A DNA stretch of 6,469 nt from positions 1-6,469 of the forward strand of contig JBNLGG010000126.1 of NCBI GenBank assembly GCA_050305935.1. The letters run 5' to 3'. Both the position numbers and the translations under genes were made by a program. Shown here piece after piece: positions 1 through 6,427 of the stretch (positions within the stretch are counted from its first letter, which is position 1; the number at the start of each line of letters is the position of its first letter). A model generated the notes under the pieces. That model was given only the letters and a program-made list of their open reading frames with translations. It had not been told where the DNA came from and searched no databases. This DNA comes from CAJXNP01 sp050305935. GTDB taxonomy: Bacteria; Bacteroidota; Bacteroidia; Cytophagales; Cyclobacteriaceae.

Positions 1-1878
1 ATTATCTCCCCCAATATTATTTCCTACGACTGCGTGATCTCTACTGTAAATAGTAGTTCCATCTGTATATAGAACGATATCACCATTGGCATCAGAATAG
101 GCCGAAATACCAGCGGGAGCTATCGTAGCCCCGTTCGATAAAGCGGTGGGTGGCTGATCGTTAAAATCAATCCCCGCTCCGTCGCCAAAATACCAAATAT
201 TGGCAAACTGGCTTTGCTCACCATACACTTCTACATTTACCTCGGCATAAGCCTCACAAGTGCCAAAATCGGCAACTACCCAATACGTTCCTGCTTCACT
301 TACAGTTATGGATTGCCCTGTTTCACCAGGAACTGACCATCTATAACTCAAAGGACTTCCTTCTGAATTAGCAGTCAGGACAGTATCCTGACCCGGACAA
401 ATTACAATATTCCCTCCCAGATCAACTGAATCACTCTGATTAATCGTGACCATTTGAGTAAAGGTACTGTCAACTCCGTTTACCGTGGCCGTCATCGTCA
501 CACTAAAGGTACCAGGCGCTTGATATTGATGTACTGGTGCTATGAATGAATTATACGCTGCGCTAGTTCCGTCACCAAAATCCCATACAAATTGAGATGC
601 CTGTGGATCAATTGATGGAAAGAATTTGGTGGTATTACCCTCGCATGTTCCCACCACGTCAAAACCGATGTTTGTAATCATATCAGTTGGTGGTGGTGAA
701 AATTCCGGAAATTGGCGGGCGTTGAAATCTACTCCTGCAAAAAAATCGGGGATATACTGCATTGTTGGAGCAAGAGTATCTGCATTTTCAATCCTTCCCA
801 TTAAAAGGGGGCCGTTCATCGCATCGCGATATAAATGATAAATGTTTCCGTCAGGCCCCCTTTTAAGTCCATAACTTATATTCAATCCTCCCACTACCAA
901 TTGACCACTTTGCTGCGGTAGATTAATATCAAATTCAGTTACCGTTCCCGGCACTACACCATCTCCGGTTCCTGTCCGGGAAACATACAGCTTTGTTCCA
1001 TCAGGAGACCATTCTGTATCATAAATCGCATAATTACTGGCATCATTATTACCTGTATTCAAAATCACCGTATCATAGGCAATCGTTTGGGCAACAGGAT
1101 CAAAATCGAGAATCGTCACATTTACCCCAGTAGAAAGAGGAGATACAGCCACTTTTCCTGAAGCACTGTGCATGGAAAAGTTACCGGCTATCATACTTAC
1201 AGGCACATTAACGGTAGCCCTGGAAATGAAATTATTTCCTGCAGTTACCTCAAATAGTTCAAAGGTCGCCGAACCAGATTGCTGTACCAGTATCCAGTAT
1301 TGGAAGGGGTCATTCCCTGTGTGAAAAGCAATCAGTGCCTCACTGGTATTGGTAATGCCAGTGCTGATATTTTTTGTCACTACATCGCCACGAGGAGGCT
1401 CGGGGCTGCCACCATTGCCATCGACCGACAAGTCCACAATGCTGTAAAAAAGGCTTCCTGGAACGGCTCCATTGGCGGTATTGGTAATGATATAATATCT
1501 ATCCGGTTGATTTGGCACCGGTATAATCGCTACGTGCTGATTTCCCAGCGAATTGGCTGTCAGCCCGAACCCATTGGGCATGCGCTGGTGCGAGTTGTCA
1601 AAAACATTATTCCCGTCGGTGTAAAACAGGACTTCCCCCGTTTGGCGGTCCGTTGCCACCCCTCCTCCACCTCTGCCATAGACAAAGGTAGTGTTCTGGT
1701 TAACGACTGTGTCTGCCTGGTTATTCCCCTTACTGAAGATCAATCCATAAGGCGAATCGCCAAAGTACCAGTTGTGCTCCAGGAAGGGCGGATTCTGCGC
1801 AAAAGACTGGAAACCGATTAAAAAAACAAGAAGTAATGATTTGAAGCAAATGATAGCGGTGCGTAAATATTTAGTCAT
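1..1878 (-). CDS. Large secreted PKD/Ig-like protein, probable T9SS cargo (partial, C-terminus beyond left edge)
   Basis: An open minus-strand frame of 626 codons runs without a stop to base 1. It begins with a signal peptide (residues 1-27, hydrophobic stretch about 8-23, likely cleavage after SFA before QNPP). Residues 37-380 form a beta-propeller-like region: WYFGD at 37-41, YTDG at 86-89, EWSPDGTKLYVS at about 289-300 and a later RGPDGNIY blade motif. A PKD domain follows (about 390-475; WDFGDG at 432-437, HQY at 450-452), then an Ig-like domain (about 479-555; CPGQD, YRWS around 514, GTYWVV around 533). At W562 a second copy of the N-terminal module starts (WYFGDGAG, YTDG at 604-607). 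Such proteins in Bacteroidota usually end in a T9SS type B sorting domain (gliding motility-associated C-terminal domain); that end is not visible, so the T9SS assignment is inference, supported by the divergent porP/sprF-like gene. Three in-frame ATGs exist at 1914, 1899 and 1878. I chose 1878 because it gives a compact signal peptide. The substrate or ligand is unknown. Confidence 0.85.
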   Translation of the reverse strand, partial: MTKYLRTAIICFKSLLLVFLIGFQSFAQNPPFLEHNWYFGDSPYGLIFSKGNNQADTVVNQNTTFVYGRGGGGVATDRQTGEVLFYTDGNNVFDNSHQRMPNGFGLTANSLGNQHVAIIPVPNQPDRYYIITNTANGAVPGSLFYSIVDLSVDGNGGSPEPPRGDVVTKNISTGITNTSEALIAFHTGNDPFQYWILVQQSGSATFELFEVTAGNNFISRATVNVPVSMIAGNFSMHSASGKVAVSPLSTGVNVTILDFDPVAQTIAYDTVILNTGNNDASNYAIYDTEWSPDGTKLYVSRTGTGDGVVPGTVTEFDINLPQQSGQLVVGGLNISYGLKRGPDGNIYHLYRDAMNGPLLMGRIENADTLAPTMQYIPDFFAGVDFNARQFPEFSPPPTDMITNIGFDVVGTCEGNTTKFFPSIDPQASQFVWDFGDGTSAAYNSFIAPVHQYQAPGTFSVTMTATVNGVDSTFTQMVTINQSDSVDLGGNIVICPGQDTVLTANSEGSPLSYRWSVPGETGQSITVSEAGTYWVVADFGTCEAYAEVNVEVYGEQSQFANIWYFGDGAGIDFNDQPPTALSNGATIAPAGISAYSDANGDIVLYTDGTTIYSRDHAVVGNNIGGDN

Positions 1879-1906
1879 CTTGGAATGCTTTTTAGTCATC
1901 TGGAAT
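1870..1906. repeat. Imperfect tandem repeat duplicating the start region of the PKD gene
   Basis: TTTAGTCATCTTGGAAT at 1870-1886 is repeated as TTTAGTCATCTGGAAT at 1891-1906, offset 21 bp, with one T missing in the second copy. On the minus strand each copy carries ATGACTAAA, so two start codons lie in the same frame (1899 and 1878), giving MTKKHSK followed by MTKYLRT. Confidence 0.75.
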
Positions 1907-1923
1907 TTTATCATATTAAATAC

Positions 1924-1957
1924 GAAAGATACGCAATTAAAAGTATCTTTTTTCAAC
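1924..1957 (-). promoter_or_regulatory. Candidate Bacteroidota-type promoter for the PKD gene
   Basis: Read on the minus strand, TATCTTTC (1931-1924) is one base from the Bacteroidota -7 consensus TAnnTTTG, and GTTG (1957-1954) stands 22 bp upstream as a weak -33 element (usual spacing 19-21 bp). Transcription would start near 1918. That leaves almost no leader for the ATG at 1914 and about 40 nt for the ATG at 1878, which favours the latter. The match is by eye only. Confidence 0.3.
1925..1950. repeat. Perfect 8-bp inverted repeat in the divergent intergenic region
   Basis: AAAGATAC (1925-1932) and GTATCTTT (1943-1950) are exact reverse complements around a 10-nt AT-rich loop. The structure overlaps the candidate -7 element of the minus-strand gene. 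It could be a regulator binding site or a hairpin in a transcript. No gene lies upstream on the plus strand that it could terminate. Confidence 0.5.
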
Positions 1958-2044
1958 CTTTTCTATACAGAATGGTTCTTGTAAGCGTTTAGCAAATAAT
2001 AGTAAAATTTTGGCGAATTATATTAATTAAAGATTGCCTATCAC

Positions 2045-2052
2045 TATCTTTA
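2045..2052 (+). promoter_or_regulatory. Candidate -7 promoter element upstream of porP/sprF-like gene
   Basis: TATCTTTA matches the Bacteroidota -7 consensus TAnnTTTG except for the last base and lies 41 bp before the ATG at 2093. I found no TTTG-like -33 element at 19-21 bp, so the call is weak. The only nearby TTTG (2009-2012) is 32 bp away. Confidence 0.22.
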
Positions 2053-2092
2053 GTCGCAATTTTACTAGCAAAACTTAATTTTTAAGCTATTG

Positions 2093-3112
2093 ATGCAGAA
2101 AATATTTGGAACATTTACCCTTATCATACTCCTTTCGGTTTGTCATGTAAATGCTCAGGATCCGCAGTTTTCGCAGTTTTACGCAGCCCCCTTGTATCTA
2201 AACCCGTCGCTCGCAGGATCAACGGAATTAAGCCGGGCTGGTCTCAACTACAGAAACCAATGGCCTGCCATAGACGCTAATTTTGTCACCTATAGCGCTT
2301 ATTTTGACCATTATTTTATGGATTACAATAGTGGTTTGGGTGTATTGGTGGTGTCGGACCGGGAAGGACTTGCAGGACTCAACAATACCTATATCGCCAT
2401 TGACTATTCATACAATGTAAGACTTAGCCAGGACTGGTCTTTAAGAGCCGGATTAGAAGGAAGTTACGTGTTCAGAAGCCTGGATTTTGGCAGGCTGGTC
2501 TTTAGTGATCAATTGGATTTTACCGGTATTGTCAACGGCCAGACACAGGAAAACTTTAATTCAGGATTTAACATCAGCTATTTTGATGTGGCCGCAGGGA
2601 TGATGGTGTACAATCGCAACCTGTGGGTGGGATTCGCCGCGCACCATTTATTGGAACCAAATCAATCACTAATAAACGATACGGATAATTTACCCAGAAA
2701 ATTCTCCGTGCATACAGGGTATAAAATTCCTCTTAAAACTGCCAGAAACAAATCAATTGCAGGATATCGGGATGTTAGTATTACTCCTACCGCACTGTAT
2801 AAATGGCAAGGCGATTTCTCGCAATTTGACATTGGGATGTACCTTACCTACGAACCCCTGATTCTTGGTGCTTCCTATAGGGGAATCCCGATAAATTCGA
2901 TTGACGGTGTCATGAATAATGAATCGGTAATATTGTTGATAGGGTTTAGCAATAATGGCTTCAACATCGGCTACAGCTACGATGTTACTGTTTCCAAATT
3001 AGGATTCCGTTCAGGTGGTGCGCACGAACTGTCGCTCTCTTATGAATTCTTCCTGGGTGATCCCAGAAAACCACCGAAAAATGTCAGGAAACTGCCTTGT
3101 CCAAGATTTTAG
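2093..3112 (+). CDS. PorP/SprF family type IX secretion system membrane protein
   Basis: The protein has 339 residues, in the usual range for the family. A signal peptide (1-21, hydrophobic core about 8-17, cleavage after VNA) precedes the family's hallmark mature N-terminus QDPQFSQFYAAPLYLNPSLA. The body is rich in alternating aromatic and polar residues, as expected for an outer-membrane beta-barrel, and the C-terminal part shows the family's SKLGFRSGGAHELSLSYEF region (about 301-319) and a closing KLPCPRF. C17 is not in a good lipobox (V at -1), so this is probably not a lipoprotein. Family members associate with T9SS cargo: SprF is needed for SprB secretion in Flavobacterium johnsoniae, and PorP belongs to the Porphyromonas gingivalis system. 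The in-frame TTG at 2090 directly precedes the ATG at 2093; I chose the ATG. There is no Shine-Dalgarno sequence upstream, as is usual in Bacteroidota. The divergent neighbour is the likely partner. Paralogues are numerous, so I give no specific symbol. Confidence 0.93.
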   Translation: MQKIFGTFTLIILLSVCHVNAQDPQFSQFYAAPLYLNPSLAGSTELSRAGLNYRNQWPAIDANFVTYSAYFDHYFMDYNSGLGVLVVSDREGLAGLNNTYIAIDYSYNVRLSQDWSLRAGLEGSYVFRSLDFGRLVFSDQLDFTGIVNGQTQENFNSGFNISYFDVAAGMMVYNRNLWVGFAAHHLLEPNQSLINDTDNLPRKFSVHTGYKIPLKTARNKSIAGYRDVSITPTALYKWQGDFSQFDIGMYLTYEPLILGASYRGIPINSIDGVMNNESVILLIGFSNNGFNIGYSYDVTVSKLGFRSGGAHELSLSYEFFLGDPRKPPKNVRKLPCPRF

Positions 3113-3457
3113 GGGGTTGGAAGACGGAAGATGATATCCAAAGCCGGGAGACTGACGACAATTTTCCTGCCCCTTAAACTGGTCTTTTTCGATGGTCTTG
3201 CAACGGGTGTTTCCACCTCCAAAATTGGTACTCTCAAGGTCTTCTCCAGGCATATTCGAGACATATATTAAAAAGTCCTACTTTATCTTTTCCGATGGCT
3301 CTGGCCTTTTTTAATTGGCCCATAAATAATCCAGTACTTTAACGCCGTTCCTGTTATTCCCAACATTCTGTTATTTAATAATTGGTGTATTGGTTTCAGG
3401 GCTAAAACTAGAACCGGTAGTTTTTGACCGCATCCCGTTGTATGCTGAATCGAAGTA

Positions 3458-3486
3458 CAATAATTCTTCAATTTCTCAATAATTCT
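3458..3486. repeat. 10-bp direct repeat upstream of lutA
   Basis: CAATAATTCT occurs at 3458-3467 and again at 3477-3486, 19 bp apart start to start and 50-78 bp before the lutA ATG. The position would suit an operator, but the sequence is AT-rich and chance is possible. Confidence 0.45.
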
Positions 3487-3501
3487 GCAAAGTGTAGGGC
3501 A

Positions 3502-3514
3502 GCAATTGCCGGCA
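3502..3514. promoter_or_regulatory. Two overlapping 8-bp palindromes upstream of lutA
   Basis: GCAATTGC (3502-3509) and TGCCGGCA (3507-3514) are both perfect palindromes sharing three bases, about 21-34 bp before the lutA start. This could be a regulator site near the transcription start. No matching regulator gene is in the window. Confidence 0.25.
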
Positions 3515-3535
3515 TTTATGTAAGTTTATGCCCAA

Positions 3536-4264
3536 ATGAAAATTGGACTTTTTATACCGTGCTACATTGATCAATTCTACCCGGAAGTGGGAATTGCCAC
3601 CTTGCAATTGCTGGAAAAACAAGGGCTGGAAGTTGGTTATCCCCTAAACCAGACCTGCTGTGGTCAGCCGATGGCCAACTCAGGATGCGAGAAAGACGGC
3701 GTAAAGGCGCTGGCAATATTCGAAGAAAACTTTAATTCATATGACTACATCGTGGGACCTTCGGGGAGTTGTGTTCTTCATTTGAAACATCAGTTTAAGA
3801 ACCAGGAAAACACATTATCAGATAAAGTATATGAATTATGCGAGTTCCTAACCGATGTTGTACAGGTGGCGCAGATTGAAGCGAATTTCCCCCATAAAGT
3901 GGGGCTTCATTCCAGTTGTCACGGACTGAGGGGCTTGGGATTGGCAAAACCAAGCGAATTGATGAAGGAACCCTTCGACAAGCCAAGGTCGCTGCTGGAA
4001 AAAGTGAAGGGTATTGAACTGATTGAATTATCCAGAGAAGACGAATGCTGCGGATTTGGGGGAACCTTTGCCGTGAGTGAGGAAGCCGTTTCCGTCAGAA
4101 TGGGTCAGGACCGGATCGCCGACCACATGAATAATGGAGCCGAAATTATTACCGGAGCAGACATGTCATGCCTAATGCACATGGAGGGACTTCTAAGAAG
4201 ACAAAAAAGTAAGGTGAAAGTGATGCACATTGCCGAAATATTAAATGGAGGGAGGATCGAATGA
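3536..4264 (+). CDS. lutA: LutA-type (Fe-S)-binding subunit of the lactate utilization complex
   Basis: This 242-residue protein has two cysteine-rich CCG domains, the full length and layout of LutA (also named YkgE/LldE in other species). Domain 1 carries C9, TCCGQP with C41-C42, and C79 in PSGSC. Domain 2 carries C128 in HSSCHGLRGLG, ECCGFGG with C171-C172, and C212 in DMSCLMH. These cysteines match the CXnCCGXmC pattern that binds iron-sulfur clusters in this family and in heterodisulfide reductase subunit B. With LutB and LutC it oxidises L-lactate to pyruvate in the cytoplasm; that role is established for Bacillus subtilis lutABC and inferred here. It is the first gene of the operon and its stop overlaps the lutB start by 4 bp (ATGA). 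No Shine-Dalgarno sequence precedes the ATG. Two tiny start-stop frames lie immediately upstream, the second overlapping this ATG. Confidence 0.93.
   Translation: MKIGLFIPCYIDQFYPEVGIATLQLLEKQGLEVGYPLNQTCCGQPMANSGCEKDGVKALAIFEENFNSYDYIVGPSGSCVLHLKHQFKNQENTLSDKVYELCEFLTDVVQVAQIEANFPHKVGLHSSCHGLRGLGLAKPSELMKEPFDKPRSLLEKVKGIELIELSREDECCGFGGTFAVSEEAVSVRMGQDRIADHMNNGAEIITGADMSCLMHMEGLLRRQKSKVKVMHIAEILNGGRIE
4247..4255 (+). promoter_or_regulatory. Strong Shine-Dalgarno-like sequence for lutB inside the end of lutA
   Basis: GGAGGGAGG ends 5 nt before the lutB ATG at 4261 and encodes part of the LutA tail (NGGRI). The other genes here have no such site, and Bacteroidota seldom depend on one. It confirms the lutB start and may support reinitiation at the ATGA overlap. 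Confidence 0.6.
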
Positions 4265-5625
4265 GCACACACCCACAAGCCGCAAAGGCATTTATAAAAG
4301 ACGGGAGTAAAACCTCCTGGCATGACCAGACACTTTGGAATGCGCGAATGAAACGCGATGTGGCGGCTTCCAAAATTCCCGAATGGGAGCAATTGAGAGA
4401 GCTCGCGTCGGCCATTAAGGACAATGTATTGGCCAAGCTCGATGAATACCTCCTCCAATTTGAAAAGCAAGCCATCAAAAATGGTGCGGAGGTCTTCTGG
4501 GCGAAGGATGCGGAAGAACACAATAAAATCGTGGGAAGCCTTCTCGAAAAACATCAGGTGAAAAACCTGGTGAAAAGTAAATCCATTCTCACAGAAGAAT
4601 GCCATCTCAATCAATACCTTGAACAAAAAGGCTTTGAAGTGGTAGACACCGATCTGGGAGAGCGGATTATCCAGTTTGCCAAACAGCCTCCCAGTCACAT
4701 TGTGACACCGGCCATCCATGTAAAAAAGGAAGAGATCAGCGAGTTGTTCCACGAACATATTGGAACAGAAAAAGGAAATACCGACCCTCAATATTTGACA
4801 GAAGCAGCGAGAGGACATCTAAGGGAAAAGTTCCTGGGAGCCGATGCAGCAATCACGGGAGTTAATTTTGCTGTAGCAGAGACAGGGGGATTTGTGGTCT
4901 GTACCAATGAAGGCAATGCCGACATGGGGGTTAATCTTGCGCCGGTGCATATCGCTTGTATGGGGATAGAAAAGCTCGTTCCGAAGCTGGAGCATCTCGG
5001 GGTTTTCACCCGCCTGCTTGCCCGAAGTGCCACGGGCCAGACCATCACCAATTACACCTCGCATTTCCAGAAACCTCAGAAAAATAGCAAGCTATACATC
5101 GTGATGGTAGACAATGGCCGAACAGAACAGCTTGGCAGGGATGATTTCAGGAATTCGCTAAAGTGTATCCGCTGCGGGGCGTGTATGAATACGTGTCCTG
5201 TGTATAAAAGAAGTGGGGGTTACAGCTATGGCTATACGATTCCAGGGCCTATTGGATCGGTACTAGCGCCTGGGAAGGATATTCAGACCTACTCCACCCT
5301 TCCCTTTGCCTCCACATTGTGCGGTGCTTGTACGAATGTTTGCCCGGTAAAAATCGATCTGCACGATCAACTGTATAAATGGCGACAGGAGATCAGCAAC
5401 GCTGGCTATCTGCCAACCGGTAAGCGCTGGGCAATGAAGATTGCTTCCCGGATTTTTGCCAATGCAGGTTTATACCGGGCGAGCGGACGGATGATGCGCT
5501 TCTTTTTAAAGGTCAGCCCAAGGTTTATCACCTATTCGGGTCTGAACGTCTGGGGAAAAGCCCGCGAACTTCCTAAAGTCCCCAAACAAAGTTTCAGGGA
5601 TTGGTACCTCAAAAATCGAAATTAG
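4261..5625 (+). CDS. lutB: LutB-type iron-sulfur LUD-domain subunit of the lactate utilization complex
   Basis: The protein has 454 residues, within the normal range for LutB (LldF/YkgF). An N-terminal LUD domain spans about 60-290, with VKSKSILTEE (104-113), VDTDLGERI (128-136), PPSHIVTPAIH (143-153) and the family core AETGGFVVCTNEGN (206-219) through PVHIACMGIEKLVP (228-241). A ferredoxin-like part follows: C302, C305, C308 and C312 in CxxCxxCxxxCP, then C354, C357 and C361 in CxxCxxxCP. That gives seven cysteines; S351 stands where the eighth would be, which I believe is usual for the family. The C-terminus (about 375-454, ending in SFRDWYLKNRN) resembles the LutB C-terminal DUF3390 region. 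It probably passes electrons from lactate oxidation to an acceptor that is not identified here. It is translationally coupled to lutA by the ATGA overlap and has a strong Shine-Dalgarno sequence. The LUD part shares its domain type with lutC. Confidence 0.95.
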   Translation: MSTHPQAAKAFIKDGSKTSWHDQTLWNARMKRDVAASKIPEWEQLRELASAIKDNVLAKLDEYLLQFEKQAIKNGAEVFWAKDAEEHNKIVGSLLEKHQVKNLVKSKSILTEECHLNQYLEQKGFEVVDTDLGERIIQFAKQPPSHIVTPAIHVKKEEISELFHEHIGTEKGNTDPQYLTEAARGHLREKFLGADAAITGVNFAVAETGGFVVCTNEGNADMGVNLAPVHIACMGIEKLVPKLEHLGVFTRLLARSATGQTITNYTSHFQKPQKNSKLYIVMVDNGRTEQLGRDDFRNSLKCIRCGACMNTCPVYKRSGGYSYGYTIPGPIGSVLAPGKDIQTYSTLPFASTLCGACTNVCPVKIDLHDQLYKWRQEISNAGYLPTGKRWAMKIASRIFANAGLYRASGRMMRFFLKVSPRFITYSGLNVWGKARELPKVPKQSFRDWYLKNRN

Positions 5626-6204
5626 ATGGACAACAAAGCAGCGATATTAAACAGCATACAAAAAAACAAAGGGCCGAAGGCCGCCCTTCCCACCATTCCT
5701 GTCTTCGGAAATCATGCAAATAACCTGGCAGCACAATTTAAGGCTTCCGTAGAGCTAAATGCCGGGAAATGTGTTATCACCCCTGATCCGGAGGAAATTA
5801 ACCGCTACATCCGCGAGCATTTTTCCGATGCCAAGACCATTGTTTCACTGATTGAAGGTATAAAAGGAAACCGCAACATTACAGATTATTCCACCGCACA
5901 AGACTTAAACGATATTGACCTGGCCATCATCCGGGGGGCCTTTGGCGTAGCGGAAAATGCAGCCATTTGGCTACCGGAAAGCATGCTGCATTTCCGTGCG
6001 CTGCCCTTCATCACCCAGCACCTGATCCTGCTATTGTCAAAGGATGATATTGTACCCACCATGCACGAGGCCTACCAAAGAACCAATCTCCCGGAAGAAG
6101 GCTACGGTGTATTTATCGCCGGCCCCTCCAAAACCGCTGACATAGAGCAAAACCTGGTGATCGGAGCGCATGGGGCCAGGAGTTTGACGGTTTTTTTGGT
6201 TTGA
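5626..6204 (+). CDS. lutC: LutC-type LUD-domain subunit of the lactate utilization complex
   Basis: This 192-residue protein is a single LUD domain, typical of LutC (YkgG). The strongest signatures are FGVAENAAIWLPES (106-119), the following RALPFITQHLILLL and DIVPTMHEAY stretches, and the C-terminal GPSKTADIEQNLVIGAHGAR (166-185). It has no cysteine cluster of its own (only C48 is present), as expected. LutC is required with LutA and LutB for lactate oxidation in Bacillus subtilis; its exact biochemical part is not settled. The ATG follows the lutB TAG with no gap and no Shine-Dalgarno sequence, so translation is probably coupled. The C-terminus LTVFLV is encoded over a run of seven T (6191-6197), but the family's usual ending is intact, so I see no frameshift. 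The stop is followed by an operon terminator candidate 85 bp downstream. Confidence 0.94.
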   Translation: MDNKAAILNSIQKNKGPKAALPTIPVFGNHANNLAAQFKASVELNAGKCVITPDPEEINRYIREHFSDAKTIVSLIEGIKGNRNITDYSTAQDLNDIDLAIIRGAFGVAENAAIWLPESMLHFRALPFITQHLILLLSKDDIVPTMHEAYQRTNLPEEGYGVFIAGPSKTADIEQNLVIGAHGARSLTVFLV

Positions 6205-6288
6205 CTAAAAACAGTGGTGTAATTGACATTTAATCTTATTTTTTCTTGTGAATACCGACACTCTCAACAAATTAATCCTCACTAACTC

Positions 6289-6343
6289 TTCGTTAAAATG
6301 GGAGTGTACCAAATAGCCCCATTTTAACGAAACAAAAATTTTT
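6289..6343 (+). terminator. Likely rho-independent terminator of the lutABC operon
   Basis: TTCGTTAAAATGGG (6289-6302) and CCCATTTTAACGAA (6318-6331) form a perfect 14-bp stem with a 15-nt loop, 85 bp after the lutC stop. A five-T run (6339-6343) follows 7 nt after the stem, later than in a textbook terminator. The large loop and long AT-rich stem leave open an alternative role, such as a protein binding site or the end of a small repeat element. Confidence 0.6.
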
Positions 6344-6427
6344 AATAAATAATAGATTAAATGGTTTTAATTAATATGGTCAGTCAATTTAACAGGGCAA
6401 ACGCATTTAATAAAGAAACTTCGTCAT

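Larger units (their letters stand above)
3113..3535. other. Intergenic region with no supportable gene
   Basis: All six frames hold only short open stretches. These include minus-strand ones of 80 codons (overlapping the porP/sprF end) and 62 codons, a minus-strand one of about 51 codons ending near 3117, and a plus-strand one of about 46 codons from 3131. None has a family signature I recognise. The first 50 bases are purine-rich, with GGAAGACGGAAGA at 3119-3131. No clear hairpin plus T-tract follows the porP/sprF-like gene. The last 80 bases carry direct repeats and palindromes upstream of lutA, listed separately. Any lutA promoter should lie here, but I found no good -33/-7 pair. Confidence 0.6.

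Noticed and set aside
626..838. A 70-codon plus-strand open frame
   Set aside because: It is antisense to the PKD/propeller coding region and has no support of its own.
1279..1984. Plus-strand open frames of 180 and 70 codons opposite the PKD gene
   Set aside because: They lie antisense to a frame with a clear signal peptide and propeller motifs, and their translations look random.
3011..3253. An 80-codon minus-strand open frame overlapping the porP/sprF-like 3' end
   Set aside because: About 100 bases lie opposite a conserved C-terminus, and the remainder has no family signature or clear start signal.
3283..3471. A 62-codon minus-strand open frame in the intergenic region
   Set aside because: It is short, AT-rich, has no recognised domain or initiation signal, and no partner gene.
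4105..4818. A 237-codon minus-strand open frame opposite lutA/lutB, with another of 124 codons inside it
   Set aside because: The plus-strand lutA and lutB are unambiguous, and the antisense translations show no domain signature. Long antisense frames are common opposite conserved genes.
4788..5064. Two minus-strand open frames opposite lutB
   Set aside because: They are shadows of the conserved LUD domain coding sequence on the plus strand, with no recognisable product.
6191..6197. A seven-T run near the end of lutC as a possible frameshift site
   Set aside because: The normal LutC C-terminal sequence is read through in frame and ends just after it, as in the family.
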